NCBI RefSeq assembly: GCF_900101505.1
Contig: NZ_FMZI01000004.1
Coordinates: 301,670-365,669, forward strand
Origin: Antarctobacter albus
Lineage (GTDB): Bacteria > Pseudomonadota > Alphaproteobacteria > Rhodobacterales > Rhodobacteraceae
Reading direction: 5' to 3'
DNA: 64,000 nucleotides
Shown: one piece after another, positions 25,232-33,974 of the stretch
Position numbering within the stretch: position 1 is the stretch's first letter
How the letters are laid out: each line of letters begins with the position of its first letter
Translations under genes and position numbers: made by a program
The notes under the pieces: generated by a model
What the model saw: the letters and a program-made list of their open reading frames with translations, nothing else
What the model was told of the DNA's origin: nothing
The model's database searches: none

Positions 25232-26179
25232 TCAGTTGACCGGCGTCACCAGCGGTTCACCCTTCAGGAAAGCCGCCACATTGGCCAGTTGGAGTTCCGC
25301 CATCGCTGTCCGCGTCTCGACGCTCCCCGACCCCTGGTGCGGCTGCAACACCACATTGTCCAGCTTCAGGAAGCGCGGGTCGATATTGGGCTCGTTCTCG
25401 TAGACGTCCAGCCCCGCCCCGGCGATCTCGCCCGCTTCAAGCGCATCCAGCAACGCGCCCTCGTCGACGGTCGTCCCGCGCGATATGTTGATGACCACGC
25501 CGCGCGGCCCCAGCGCCTGGATCGCCTCGCGGGTCACATGACCCTTGGTCTCGGCCCCGCCGACCAGCGCGATCACCAGGAAATCCACCGCTTGCGCCAG
25601 CGACACCACTTCCGGGTGATAGGTCCAGCCCGGTGTCTCCTTCTCGGAGCGCGAGGAATAGTGGATCTCGCATTTGAAGGCCGCCAAACGGTCCGCAATC
25701 TCGCGCCCGATGCGGCCCAGCCCCACTATCCCCACACTCGAGCCGGACACCTTGCGATTGAGCGGGATCTCTCCTTCCTTCGCCCAGCGCTGCGAGGCGA
25801 CATGCGCATGGCCCCGGATCATCGTCCGCGCCTGGGCGATCATCAGCCCGACCGCCAGGTCGGCCACGTCGTCCGACAGCACGTCCGGCGTGTTGGTCAC
25901 CGCGATGCTGCGGGCGCTGGCGGCCTCGACGTCGATGGCATCATAGCCGACACCGTAATTGGCGATCACGCCCAGTTGCGGGAACAGGTCCATCTGCTCG
26001 GCCCCGAAGGGCGCGTGCCCCTTGTAGGCCACCGCGCGGATGCTGGCGCGCAGGGTCGAATCCAGCCCCGCCATGTCGCCCGGCCCGTCGACGAAGACCG
26101 CCGGATAGGCCGTGCTCAGCCGGTCACGCTCGTCTTGCTTGAAGCTTTTTCCGCAGATCAGCAGTTGCGTATCGCTCAT
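25232..26179 (-). CDS. D-2-hydroxyacid dehydrogenase (glyoxylate/hydroxypyruvate reductase type)
   Basis: 315-residue NAD(P)-dependent enzyme. The catalytic triad is arginine in NISRGTTVDE, glutamate in DVYENEPN and histidine in LQPHQGSGSVETR. The nucleotide site is SVGIVGLGRIGREIADRL near residue 150. NYGVGYDAIDVEAA is the typical substrate-domain motif. It reduces glyoxylate, hydroxypyruvate or larger 2-oxo acids. The start is at ATG 26179, 14 bp after the aminotransferase stop. The pair forms an operon with a GGTATACC operator ahead of it, suggesting handling of hydroxypyruvate or 2-oxo-acid intermediates of the sugar-acid routes. A homologue lies at 43350-44312. Confidence 0.9.
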   Translation of the reverse strand: MSDTQLLICGKSFKQDERDRLSTAYPAVFVDGPGDMAGLDSTLRASIRAVAYKGHAPFGAEQMDLFPQLGVIANYGVGYDAIDVEAASARSIAVTNTPDVLSDDVADLAVGLMIAQARTMIRGHAHVASQRWAKEGEIPLNRKVSGSSVGIVGLGRIGREIADRLAAFKCEIHYSSRSEKETPGWTYHPEVVSLAQAVDFLVIALVGGAETKGHVTREAIQALGPRGVVINISRGTTVDEGALLDALEAGEIAGAGLDVYENEPNIDPRFLKLDNVVLQPHQGSGSVETRTAMAELQLANVAAFLKGEPLVTPVN

Positions 26180-26193
26180 GGCATTGGCCCCTT

Positions 26194-27363
26194 TCACAGA
26201 AGTTTTCGGATGCGCGCCAGCGCCTCCAGGATGTTCTCGGTCGAATTGGCGTAGGAAAAGCGCAGATAGCCCTCTCCCCAGGCGCCAAAGGACGTGCCGG
26301 CCACCGTGGCCACGCCCGCCTCTTCGAGAAAGCGTGTCTCGGCCTCTTTCGAGGTCAACCCCGTGCCCTCGACATTCGGGAAGGCATAGAAGGCCCCCGC
26401 CGCATCGGCACAGCGCACGCCGGGCAGCGCGTTGAGCTCTCGCACGATCACCTCGCGCCGCGCGTCGAAGGCAGCGCCCATCTCGCGCACCGCGTCCTGC
26501 GGCCCTTCCAGCGCGGCGATCCCCGCGTATTGCGTCGCCGCGTTCACGCAGGAATGGTCGTTGATGCACAGCCGCGTCGCGTGATCCACCAGCGCATCCG
26601 GCCAGACCGCGTAGCCGATGCGCCAGCCGGTCATGGCATAGGTCTTTGACCAGCCATCCAGCACGATCAGCCGGTCACGGATCTCGGGATAGTTCAGCAA
26701 GGACACATGCTGACGACCGCCATAGAGCATGTTGGAATAGATCTCGTCCGACATCAGCGCCACATGCGGATGGTCAGCCAGACCGGCGACCAGCTTGTCG
26801 ATCTCTTCCTTGGGCGTCACGCCGCCGGTCGGGTTGGCGGGCGAGTTGATGATGATCAGCCGCGTCTTGTCGGTGATCTGGCCCAGCACCTCCTCGGCGG
26901 AAAAGGCGAAATCGTTTTCCTCTTTCAGCGCGATGGGAACCGGCGTGGCGCCGGAATACTTGATGACGCTTTCGTAGATCGGAAATCCCGGGTTCGGGTA
27001 CATGATCTCCGCCCCCGGTTCGCCGAACATGAGGACGGCAAAGAACATGGTCGGCTTGCCACCCGGCACCACAACCACGTTGTCGGGGTTCACCTCTGCC
27101 CCGTGGCGGCGGTGCAGGTCGGCGGCCACCGCCTCGCGCAGGGCAGGAATGCCATTGGCCGGCGTATAGCCGTGATGGCCGTCGCGCAGCGCCTTGATCC
27201 CGGCCTCGACGATGTGCTCGGGCGTGGCGAAATCCGGCTGCCCGATACCCAGGTTGATGATGTCGCGCCCCTCGGCGGCCAGCTTTCCGGCCCGCGCCAG
27301 CACGACAAAGGCGGATTCAGTGCCCAGCCGCGACATGCCCGCGGCAAGTTTCAGATCACTCAT
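26194..27363 (-). CDS. Class I/II PLP-dependent aminotransferase
   Basis: 389-residue fold-type I aminotransferase. The PLP lysine is K240 in GWSKTYAMTGWRIGY, the aspartate is in SDEIYSNMLYGG and the N-terminal motif is NLGIGQPDFATPEHI. The arginine that binds the substrate carboxylate lies in YLRFSYANS. The start at ATG 27363 follows CCGGGGAGGACGC; a longer frame to 27450 crosses the operator. It resembles the AspC-like branch acting on aspartate or aromatic amino acids, but operon linkage to a hydroxyacid dehydrogenase suggests an amino-acid/2-oxo-acid/2-hydroxy-acid conversion. The operator TTTTGGTATACCAG lies 31 bp upstream. Confidence 0.9.
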   Translation of the reverse strand: MSDLKLAAGMSRLGTESAFVVLARAGKLAAEGRDIINLGIGQPDFATPEHIVEAGIKALRDGHHGYTPANGIPALREAVAADLHRRHGAEVNPDNVVVVPGGKPTMFFAVLMFGEPGAEIMYPNPGFPIYESVIKYSGATPVPIALKEENDFAFSAEEVLGQITDKTRLIIINSPANPTGGVTPKEEIDKLVAGLADHPHVALMSDEIYSNMLYGGRQHVSLLNYPEIRDRLIVLDGWSKTYAMTGWRIGYAVWPDALVDHATRLCINDHSCVNAATQYAGIAALEGPQDAVREMGAAFDARREVIVRELNALPGVRCADAAGAFYAFPNVEGTGLTSKEAETRFLEEAGVATVAGTSFGAWGEGYLRFSYANSTENILEALARIRKLL

Positions 27364-27394
27364 GCGTCCTCCCCGGCGCCTCGTTTCGTCATTT

Positions 27395-27404
27395 TGGTAT
27401 ACCA
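27395..27404. promoter_or_regulatory. GntR-type operator with TGGTATACCA core
   Basis: TTTTGGTATACCAGAA lies 31 bp upstream of the aminotransferase and 130 bp before the divergent crotonase gene. One arm matches the consensus exactly; the other differs at a single base. Confidence 0.68.
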
Positions 27405-27534
27405 GAAGCCCCGCAAGGAAAAGCGGATATGCCACCAGCCCAAGGCGCAAGCCCGATTGACTCCGGCGGCGGAAATTGTTTACTTGGAAACGAATTTACC
27501 GCCAGCGCGGCACCCTGGGGAGGAGTTTTCCGAC

Positions 27535-28335
27535 ATGACGGCACAACCGGAAACGATGGGCGACGGCCTGATCACCTATGAACTGGACGGCGACATCGCC
27601 GTCATCGGGCTGAACCGCCCGGACAAGCGCAATGCGCTCTCCGACCGTTTCGTGATCGCGCTGGGCCAGGCCGTGGCCCGCGCCACCACCGAGGCCCGCG
27701 CAGGCGTGATCCACGGTCACGGCAAGAACTTCAGCGCCGGGCTGGACCTGGCCGAGCATTCCGAGAAACCGCTGTTCGAGGCGGTCAAGGGATCGCGCCT
27801 CTGGCACCGCACCTTCGAGAGCATCGAACTGGGCGAGATCCCCTTCGTCGCCGCCATCACCGGCGCGGCCGTGGGCGGCGGGTTCGAGCTGGCCTCCAGC
27901 ACCCATATCCGCGTGGCCGAGGAAAGCGCCTTTTTCGCCCTGCCCGAGGGGACGCGCGGCATCTTCGTCGGCGGCGGCGGTTCTGTCCGCATCTCGCGTC
28001 TGATCGGCCCGGCGCGGATGGGCGACATGATGCTGACCGGGCGGTCGGTTTCGGCCAGTGACATGGAACGCTGGGGCGGCGTGTCCTACGTCGTCGAGGA
28101 CGGCACGGCCCTGACCCGCGCGCGCCAGATCGCGCACCGCATGGCGGAAAACGCCGAGTTCACCAATTACGCCATTCTCAACGCCCTGCCCCGCATCGCG
28201 GACATGTCCGCCGATGACGGGCTCTTCACAGAGGCGATGGTCGCCTCGCTGGCCACCATGACGCCCGAGGCCAAGCAGCGCCTCAAGGACTTCCTGGAAA
28301 AGCGCGCCGCCAAGGTGCAGGCGCCCACCAGCTGA
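27535..28335 (+). CDS. Enoyl-CoA hydratase/isomerase (crotonase) family protein
   Basis: 266-residue crotonase-fold enzyme. Nucleotide and oxyanion-hole elements are present: NRPDKRNALSDRF, HGKNFSAGLDL and ITGAAVGGGFELASSTHIRVA. The catalytic glutamate region reads FFALPEGTRGIFVGGGGSVRI. The start ATG at 27535 follows GGGGAGGAG; upstream extension crosses the aminotransferase gene and the operator. It probably hydrates or cleaves a CoA thioester such as an aromatic side-chain derivative. The next gene, 22 bp downstream, is an ACMSD-type amidohydrolase, so the pair may catabolise an aromatic or short branched acid. The substrate is unknown. Confidence 0.88.
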   Translation: MTAQPETMGDGLITYELDGDIAVIGLNRPDKRNALSDRFVIALGQAVARATTEARAGVIHGHGKNFSAGLDLAEHSEKPLFEAVKGSRLWHRTFESIELGEIPFVAAITGAAVGGGFELASSTHIRVAEESAFFALPEGTRGIFVGGGGSVRISRLIGPARMGDMMLTGRSVSASDMERWGGVSYVVEDGTALTRARQIAHRMAENAEFTNYAILNALPRIADMSADDGLFTEAMVASLATMTPEAKQRLKDFLEKRAAKVQAPTS

Positions 28336-28357
28336 CCGAAGGCATAGGAGAGAGACC

Positions 28358-29236
28358 ATGATGAACGTCGACGATCTGATCGCCATCGACATCCACACCC
28401 ATGCCGAGGAACCCTGCTGCGGCCCCCGCGACGACGGTTATGACGAGTTCCAGGCCGGCATGGCCAGGTATTTCAAGAACCCGGCGGGCGCCTCCGGCAT
28501 GCTGCCCTCGGTCCAGCAGACGGCCGAGTATTTCCGCGAACGCAAGATCGGCGCGGTGATCTTTCCCGTCGATGCCGAACGTGAGACCGGCTTCCGCCGC
28601 TACTCGAACGAGGAAGTGGCCCAGATCGCCGCCGAGAACGACGACATCCTGATCCCCTTCGCCAGCATCGACCCCTCCAAGGGCAAGGCCGGCGCCCGCG
28701 AGGCGCGCCGCCTGGTCAAGGAGTTCGGCGTCAAGGGGTTCAAGTTCCACCCGACGATGCAGGGCTTCTACCCCAACGAACGCTGGGCCTATCCCCTGTA
28801 CGAGGCGATTGCCGAGGAAGGCGCGGTCATGCTGTTCCACACCGGCCAGACCGGCGTCGGATCGGGGATGCGCGGCGGCATGGGGATGCGGCTGAAATAT
28901 TCGAACCCGGTGCATGTCGACGACGTGGCGGTGGATTTCCCGGACACGCCCATCGTGCTGGCGCATCCCTCGTTCCCCTGGACCGAAGAGGGCCTGATGG
29001 TCGCCCAGCACAAGCCCAACGTCTACATCGACATGTCCGGCTGGTCGCCCAAGTATTTCCCGAAGATCTTCGTGCAATACGCCAACACGATCCTGAAGAA
29101 GAAGATGCTCTTCGGCTCGGACTGGCCCGCCATCACGCCGGATCGCTGGCTGAAGGATTTCGAGGAGCTGGACATCCGCGACGAAGTGCGTCCACTGATT
29201 CTCAAGGAAAACGCCAAGCGCCTGCTGAGCCTCTGA
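28358..29236 (+). CDS. Amidohydrolase family 2 (ACMSD-like) metal-dependent hydrolase/decarboxylase
   Basis: 292-residue TIM-barrel enzyme. Metal ligands are H13 and H15 in IDIHTHAEEP, a histidine in KGFKFHPTMQGF, a histidine in LAHPSFPW and the aspartate in FGSDWP near the C-terminus. This pattern belongs to amidohydrolase family 2, whose members decarboxylate or hydrolyse aromatic and lactone-like acids with zinc or manganese. It starts at an ATG preceded by AGGAGAGA, 22 bp after the crotonase gene, so they are one operon. Alternative functions include lactonase or 2,6-dihydroxybenzoate decarboxylase. Confidence 0.87.
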   Translation: MMNVDDLIAIDIHTHAEEPCCGPRDDGYDEFQAGMARYFKNPAGASGMLPSVQQTAEYFRERKIGAVIFPVDAERETGFRRYSNEEVAQIAAENDDILIPFASIDPSKGKAGAREARRLVKEFGVKGFKFHPTMQGFYPNERWAYPLYEAIAEEGAVMLFHTGQTGVGSGMRGGMGMRLKYSNPVHVDDVAVDFPDTPIVLAHPSFPWTEEGLMVAQHKPNVYIDMSGWSPKYFPKIFVQYANTILKKKMLFGSDWPAITPDRWLKDFEELDIRDEVRPLILKENAKRLLSL

Positions 29237-29241
29237 GGCGG

Positions 29242-29330
29242 CCCCGGGCTTCTTCTTGGCAAAAATACCCCAACCCGCGCGCCAGAGGCGCCGCGCGGGC
29301 TTTGGGCCTTGCCCCCGGTCACGGGGCCGA
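29242..29330 (+). repeat. Dispersed intergenic repeat, copy 7 (divergent tail)
   Basis: Has CCCCGGGCTTCTTCTTGGC and AAAAATACCCC, like copy 1, but the tail is replaced by the inverted pair CCCGCGCG...CGCGCGGG. It lies between the amidohydrolase and an SDR. Confidence 0.62.
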
Positions 29331-29367
29331 TACGCTCCGGTGATCGGCACGGCAGGGGAGGCAGGCC

Positions 29368-30105
29368 ATGACAGACGTGGCACTCATCACCGGCGCCAGC
29401 CGGGGCATCGGGCGGGCCTCTGCCCTGAGACTGGCCCGGGCAGGCATGAATGTTCTGTTACATGGCACCGATACCGCCAAGCTGGAAGAGCTAGCCCAGG
29501 AGGTCACCGCATACGGCGCACAGGCAGCGATCCTTGCCGGTGACGTGGCTGACCCAAAAACGGCGAGCCGCGCCGTCGAAGCCACTTTGGCACGGTTCGG
29601 ACGGATCGACGTGCTGGTGAACAACGCCGGGATCAACACCCGGTCCTCCACACTGGAAATGCCGCTGGACGACTGGCAGCGGGTCATGGACGTAAACCTG
29701 AACGGAACGCTGCATTTCTGCCGCGCGGTCCTGCCGACGATGATCGCACAGGGGCGCGGCAGCATCGTCAACGTCAGTTCGACCACCGCCAAGACGCCAC
29801 ATCGCAACGCCGCCCCCGCCTATGGCGCCTCCAAGGCGGCGGTCAATTACCTGACCATGCACCTGGCGCAGGAAATGGCGCCGAATGGCATCCGGGTGAA
29901 CGCGGTCTGCCCCGGTCCGGTTGAAACCGATATGTCCGACCAGTGGAGTGCGGAGTACCGCAAGACCGTCACGGCGCGGGTGCCACTGGGCCGCTTGGGC
30001 ACACCCGAAGAGATCGCCGAGATCGTCGCTTTTCTCGCCTCCGATGCCTCGGGCTTCATCACCGGAGAGACGATCAACGCCAATGGCGGAACCTACATGA
30101 ACTGA
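29368..30105 (+). CDS. SDR-family oxidoreductase (FabG-like)
   Basis: 245-residue classical short-chain dehydrogenase. The cofactor site is TGASRGIGRASAL near residues 9-21 and the structural motif is NNAGINTRSS. Serine in NVSSTTAKTP and YGASK near residues 151-155 complete the tetrad. The C-terminus ETINANGGTYMN matches FabG-type proteins. FabG-like length and motifs are shared by many sugar or polyol dehydrogenases, and in this context a catabolic alcohol dehydrogenase is as likely as fatty-acid synthesis. It is separated from the kinase gene by about 100 bp of AT-richer DNA, so co-transcription is uncertain. Confidence 0.87.
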   Translation: MTDVALITGASRGIGRASALRLARAGMNVLLHGTDTAKLEELAQEVTAYGAQAAILAGDVADPKTASRAVEATLARFGRIDVLVNNAGINTRSSTLEMPLDDWQRVMDVNLNGTLHFCRAVLPTMIAQGRGSIVNVSSTTAKTPHRNAAPAYGASKAAVNYLTMHLAQEMAPNGIRVNAVCPGPVETDMSDQWSAEYRKTVTARVPLGRLGTPEEIAEIVAFLASDASGFITGETINANGGTYMN

Positions 30106-30208
30106 GCCGGGACAGCTGCCCGACAACCTTACACATTCAAGACAACAAGGCCTTGACCTAAAAACAAAATCGTAAGAAGATCAGACAAATTTACCTGGCC
30201 CATAGCAG

Positions 30209-31219
30209 ATGCAGGACACCGTCATCATCGCCGACGATCTGACCGGCGCGCTCGACAGCGCGGCGCCGCTGGCCGGGCCTGCGCGGGTCGTTGTCGCCAC
30301 CAGCGTCGCGGCGCTGGATCGGGCGCTGGAACATCCGCACGATATCCTCGCCGTTTCGACCCGCTCCCGCGAGATCCCGGCAGAGCAGGCGCGCGCAAGG
30401 GTGGCCCGGGTGCTGGCCTCGCTGCCCGGGGGCATCCGCCTGTTCAAGAAGGTGGATTCGCGGCTCAAGGGCAACATCGCGGCAGAGCTTTCGGCCCTTC
30501 CGGACCGCCCGCTGCTGGTGGCCCCGGCGATCCCCGATTTCGGGCGGATCGTGCGCGCGGGCCAGGTCAGCGGCTTTGGCGTGGACACCCCCATCGACGT
30601 GGCCGCCGCCCTTGGCGGACGGCCCGCCACGATCCCCGACACCCTCACGGCAGAGGACATGCGCGCCGCCCTTGCCGCCGCAGCCCCGGGCACGATCCTT
30701 GTCGGTGCGCGCGGCCTCGCGCTGGCGCTGCGCGGGGATCAGGCGCCTGCACCCGTTCCGCACCTGGACGGCCCGCTGACCATCGCCGTCGGCTCTACCG
30801 ATCCGATCACGCTGGAACAGGTCGCCGCCCTGCGCGCCGCGCGGCCCGACCTTGTGCATGTCACGGCGCCCACCGGGGTCGTTCCGCCGCCCCCGAACAA
30901 CGCTGCGCCGGTGACGCTGATCCAGATGACGGACGGCCCCGAAACGCCGCCCGCACAAGCTGCCCAGCGTTTTGCCGGCGGCCTCGCGCCCTGGCTCGAC
31001 CGGGCGGGCACGGTGGTCATCACCGGCGGCGCCACCGCCGAGGCGGCACTGGATGCTATGGGCATCGACGTCATGACCGTGGCGGGCGAGATCCTGCCCG
31101 GCCTGCCCTGCTGCCGGGTCGGTCCCCGCAGCATCGTGACCAAGTCCGGCGGTTTCGGCACCCCCGACACGTTCCTGCGCCTTGCCGCCATGACCGAAGG
31201 AGCGCGGGCGCATGGCTGA
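30209..31219 (+). CDS. dtnK: Four-carbon acid sugar kinase (DUF1537), D-threonate/D-erythronate kinase type
   Basis: 336-residue kinase of the DUF1537 family. The N-terminal domain opens with IIADDLTGALDSAAPLA, the hallmark acid-sugar binding motif, and contains FKKVDSRLKGNIAAEL. The C-terminal nucleotide domain has VVITGGATAEAALDAMGI and the ending VTKSGGFGTPDTF. It is shorter than the usual 400 or more residues, mostly in the middle, yet both domains are present. Such kinases phosphorylate D-threonate or D-erythronate at O4 before a PdxA2-type dehydrogenase. A PdxA2 homologue is encoded 3 kb away on the opposite strand. The gene overlaps the GntR gene that follows. Confidence 0.85.
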   Translation: MQDTVIIADDLTGALDSAAPLAGPARVVVATSVAALDRALEHPHDILAVSTRSREIPAEQARARVARVLASLPGGIRLFKKVDSRLKGNIAAELSALPDRPLLVAPAIPDFGRIVRAGQVSGFGVDTPIDVAAALGGRPATIPDTLTAEDMRAALAAAAPGTILVGARGLALALRGDQAPAPVPHLDGPLTIAVGSTDPITLEQVAALRAARPDLVHVTAPTGVVPPPPNNAAPVTLIQMTDGPETPPAQAAQRFAGGLAPWLDRAGTVVITGGATAEAALDAMGIDVMTVAGEILPGLPCCRVGPRSIVTKSGGFGTPDTFLRLAAMTEGARAHG

Positions 31220-31934
31220 CAAGACCACCCGCACCAAGCGCAAGAGCCTGTCCGAGGACGTTTTTGACAAGCTCGTGCGTTCGATCAAGTCCGGCGCCTA
31301 TGGCGAGAACGAGCGTCTGCCGACGGAAAACGACCTCGCCGCCGAATTCCAGGTGTCGCGCCCCACGATCCGCGAGGCGCTGCGCAAGCTGCGCGAACAG
31401 GGGTTCATCTATTCCCGGCGCGGGGCGGGCAGCTTCGTGCGCCAGTCCGGCCTGCGCGAACCGCTGGGTTTCGGCAACCTGCAAAGCATCGCCGACCTGG
31501 AACGCTGCTACGAATTCCGCCTGACGCTGGAGCCCGAGGCCGCCGCCAGCGCCGCAGAGCGCCACGATGCCGCCGGGCTGGCGGCGATCGAGGCCGCGCT
31601 GAAACTGATGCGCGACGCCACCGAACAGTCGCGCCACCGCGAGGACGCGGATTTCGCCTTTCACTGCGCCATCGCACGGGCCAGCGGCAACCAGTATTTC
31701 GCCACCGCGATGGAAGCGCTGGAGGAACATATCGCCGTGGGGATGCAGTTCCACGGCATCTCGCTCAAGGCCTCGAACAACGGTCTGGCCGCCGTCTATG
31801 CCGAGCACCGGGAAATCTACGAGGCGATCCGCGACCGCCGCGCCGGGGACGCGCGCGACCTGATGCGCGCCCACCTGCAAGGCTCGCGCGACCGGCTGTT
31901 CACCGGCCAGCCGCAACGGGGCGAGGCAGGCTGA
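31212..31934 (+). CDS. GntR/FadR-family transcriptional regulator
   Basis: 240-residue regulator. The N-terminal winged helix has LPTENDLAAEFQVSRPTIREALRKL followed by IYSRRGAGSFV. The C-terminal FCD ligand domain carries metal-binding residues in DADFAFHCAIA, AEHREIYEAI and MRAHLQGSRDRL. The start ATG overlaps the kinase stop, so it is co-translated with the DUF1537 kinase and is likely its local regulator. The operon upstream lacks a GGTATACC palindrome, so this protein probably uses another site. It is convergent with the iron alcohol dehydrogenase, with only 4 bp between stops. Confidence 0.92.
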   Translation: MADKTTRTKRKSLSEDVFDKLVRSIKSGAYGENERLPTENDLAAEFQVSRPTIREALRKLREQGFIYSRRGAGSFVRQSGLREPLGFGNLQSIADLERCYEFRLTLEPEAAASAAERHDAAGLAAIEAALKLMRDATEQSRHREDADFAFHCAIARASGNQYFATAMEALEEHIAVGMQFHGISLKASNNGLAAVYAEHREIYEAIRDRRAGDARDLMRAHLQGSRDRLFTGQPQRGEAG

Positions 31935-31938
31935 GCCC

Positions 31939-33057
31939 TCAGAAGGCCGCGCGGTAGATCGCCTCGATCGCGTCCACGTCCATGTCGCGCGGGTTGTTGT
32001 CCATCAGCCGCCGGATGCCATGCGCCTCCTCGGCCCAGGCGCGCAGGTCGCCTTCTTTCGCGCCATGGGCCTGCATCGACATCTCGATGCCCAGATCGGC
32101 GCAATACGCGGCCACACTGGCCCGGATCCGTGCCGGATCGTCGGTGGCGGGCAGGCCCAGCGCCGCCAGCACCTCTGCCGTCTTGCCCGGCACGGCGGGC
32201 GCGTTGAAGCCCAGCACATCGGCAAAGAGCAGCGCCACCGACAGCCCGTGCGGAATGCCCGCCCGCGTGCCCAGCGGATAGGCCAGCGCGTGCCCTGCGG
32301 CGGTGTTGACCGGCCCAAGACAGAGCCCGCCGTAAAAGGACGACAGCAGCATCCCCGCCCGCGCCTCCGCGTCCGAGCCATCGCTCACCGCGCGGCGCAG
32401 GAACCGCCCGGCCAGCCGGATGCCCATGCGCGCGTAATCGTCGATCAGCGGATGGGCGTTGACGTTGGTAAAGGCCTCGACGCAATGGGCCAGCGCATCG
32501 ACACCCGTCGCGGCGGTCACCGCGGGCGGCACGCTCATCGTCAGGTCGGGGTCGAGGATGGCGATGTCGGCGGCCATGTGCGGGCTTTCGACGGCCACCT
32601 TCATGCCCGTCTCCGTCGAGGTGACCAGCGCGCGGATGCCGCCCTCGGACCCCGTCCCGGCGGTCGTCGCCACCTGCGCCAGCAGGCTGGATTTCTGCGC
32701 CACCCTGTTCGGCCCGGCCACCTCGGCCAGCCCCTGGTCGGAATCCCACAGGGCCGCCACCAGCTTGGCCACATCCATGACCGATCCGCCGCCCAGCCCC
32801 ACCACCAGCTCGGGCCGGAAATCGCGCGCGGCGGCCAGCGCTGCGTCCAGGTCGCTGTCCTTGGGTTCCGGCTGCACGCCGTCGAACACCTGCACCTCGC
32901 CCGTCAGCCCCAACAGGCCGACCATCCCGGCGGTCACCGGCTGCGCGATGACCAGCGTGCGGGCCTCCCCCGCCCAGGCACCCAGCCGGGCCGCCGTGCC
33001 CTGCCCGACCTCGAAACGCTTGGGCAGATGCAGGGTGATTGCGCGTGAAATGTCCAT
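31939..33057 (-). CDS. Iron-containing alcohol dehydrogenase
   Basis: 372-residue group III alcohol dehydrogenase. The NAD site is GLGGGSVMDVAKLVA near residues 95-110. Metal ligands lie in TGVDALAHCVEAF and HALAYPLGTRAGIPHG plus nearby histidines, and the motif ATTAGTGSEG is typical. Such enzymes reduce aldehydes or oxidise 1,3-diols and hydroxy acids such as lactaldehyde or 4-hydroxybutyrate. It is the last gene of the minus-strand operon with DapA and PdxA2. The start at ATG 33057 follows a GGGAGGCTCTC site 11 bp after the DapA stop. The role in the four-carbon acid pathway is not established. Confidence 0.89.
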   Translation of the reverse strand: MDISRAITLHLPKRFEVGQGTAARLGAWAGEARTLVIAQPVTAGMVGLLGLTGEVQVFDGVQPEPKDSDLDAALAAARDFRPELVVGLGGGSVMDVAKLVAALWDSDQGLAEVAGPNRVAQKSSLLAQVATTAGTGSEGGIRALVTSTETGMKVAVESPHMAADIAILDPDLTMSVPPAVTAATGVDALAHCVEAFTNVNAHPLIDDYARMGIRLAGRFLRRAVSDGSDAEARAGMLLSSFYGGLCLGPVNTAAGHALAYPLGTRAGIPHGLSVALLFADVLGFNAPAVPGKTAEVLAALGLPATDDPARIRASVAAYCADLGIEMSMQAHGAKEGDLRAWAEEAHGIRRLMDNNPRDMDVDAIEAIYRAAF

Positions 33058-33068
33058 GAGAGCCTCCC

Positions 33069-33974
33069 TCAGCCGCCCAGTTGTTCCATCCGGAGCCAGA
33101 CCGCCCGCCGCTCTGCCTCGCCCAGTTCGACAAGCGGCGGCATCAGGTTCAGCCAGCCCAGGTCGTCGCGCGACCGCGCCAGCATGGCCTTGACCGTGGG
33201 CAGTTGCACATAGGCGTTGGTCAGCCCGCGCCAGTCGTCGATCCGCGCCTGCGCGGCGGCGACCGTCTCGGCCTGCGCCGGGTCGTTCCACCCCTCCCAG
33301 ACCACGCGCAGCGCGTCGGATCGCAGGTTCGACGTGGCGGTGATGCAGCCCGCGCCGCCGACCTTCAGCAGGGGCAGCATCAACGGGTCCGCGCCCGCCA
33401 GCACCCCCAGGTCGGGAAAGCGGCGGCACAGCTCGGTCATGTTGTCCATGTCGCCGGAACTGTCCTTGATCCCGCAGACGATCCCCGGAAACGCGGTCAT
33501 CAGGCGGTCGATCAGGTCGTGCGAGATCGGCACCTGCGTCACCTGCGGGATGTGGTAGAGCACCACCCGCAAGGCGTCCGACCCGATGCCCTCGATCACC
33601 CGGGCATAGAAACGGAACAGCCCCTCGTCGCTCACGCCCTTGTAGTAGTAGGGCGGCAGCAGGACGACGCCCTTGCAGCCCGCCTCCAGCGCATGTCTTG
33701 TCAGCGTGATCGTGTCCGCGACCGAGGGCGAGGACGTGCCGGGCAGCAGCGTCCCGGCGGGCACGCCATGCTCTACCGCCGCCTCGACCAGCGCCATGCG
33801 GTCGTGCAGCCCGAAACTGTTCGCCTCTCCTGTCGTGCCCAGCAGGGCGATGCCGTGACAGCCCTCTTCCAGCAGCAACCGGCAGTGTTCGGCAAAGAGC
33901 GGCAGGTTCGGCTGCCCCGCGGGCGTGACGGGCGTGGCGGCGGCGCAATGCACCCCCTCTATGGCATGGGTCAT
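33069..33974 (-). CDS. Dihydrodipicolinate synthase (DapA)/N-acetylneuraminate lyase family aldolase
   Basis: 301-residue class I aldolase. The Schiff-base lysine is K170 in [12 protein letters not shown], the tyrosine is Y140 in [13 protein letters not shown] and the phosphate-like loop [10 protein letters not shown] is at residues 47-56. Members other than DapA cleave 2-keto-3-deoxy acids or sialic acid. In this operon (sialidase-like, PdxA2, DapA-like, alcohol dehydrogenase) a catabolic pyruvate-releasing aldolase is more likely than lysine biosynthesis. Its product aldehyde could be reduced by the alcohol dehydrogenase encoded next. It overlaps pdxA2 by 4 bp. Confidence 0.87.
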   Translation of the reverse strand: MTHAIEGVHCAAATPVTPAGQPNLPLFAEHCRLLLEEGCHGIALLGTTGEANSFGLHDRMALVEAAVEHGVPAGTLLPGTSSPSVADTITLTRHALEAGCKGVVLLPPYYYKGVSDEGLFRFYARVIEGIGSDALRVVLYHIPQVTQVPISHDLIDRLMTAFPGIVCGIKDSSGDMDNMTELCRRFPDLGVLAGADPLMLPLLKVGGAGCITATSNLRSDALRVVWEGWNDPAQAETVAAAQARIDDWRGLTNAYVQLPTVKAMLARSRDDLGWLNLMPPLVELGEAERRAVWLRMEQLGG

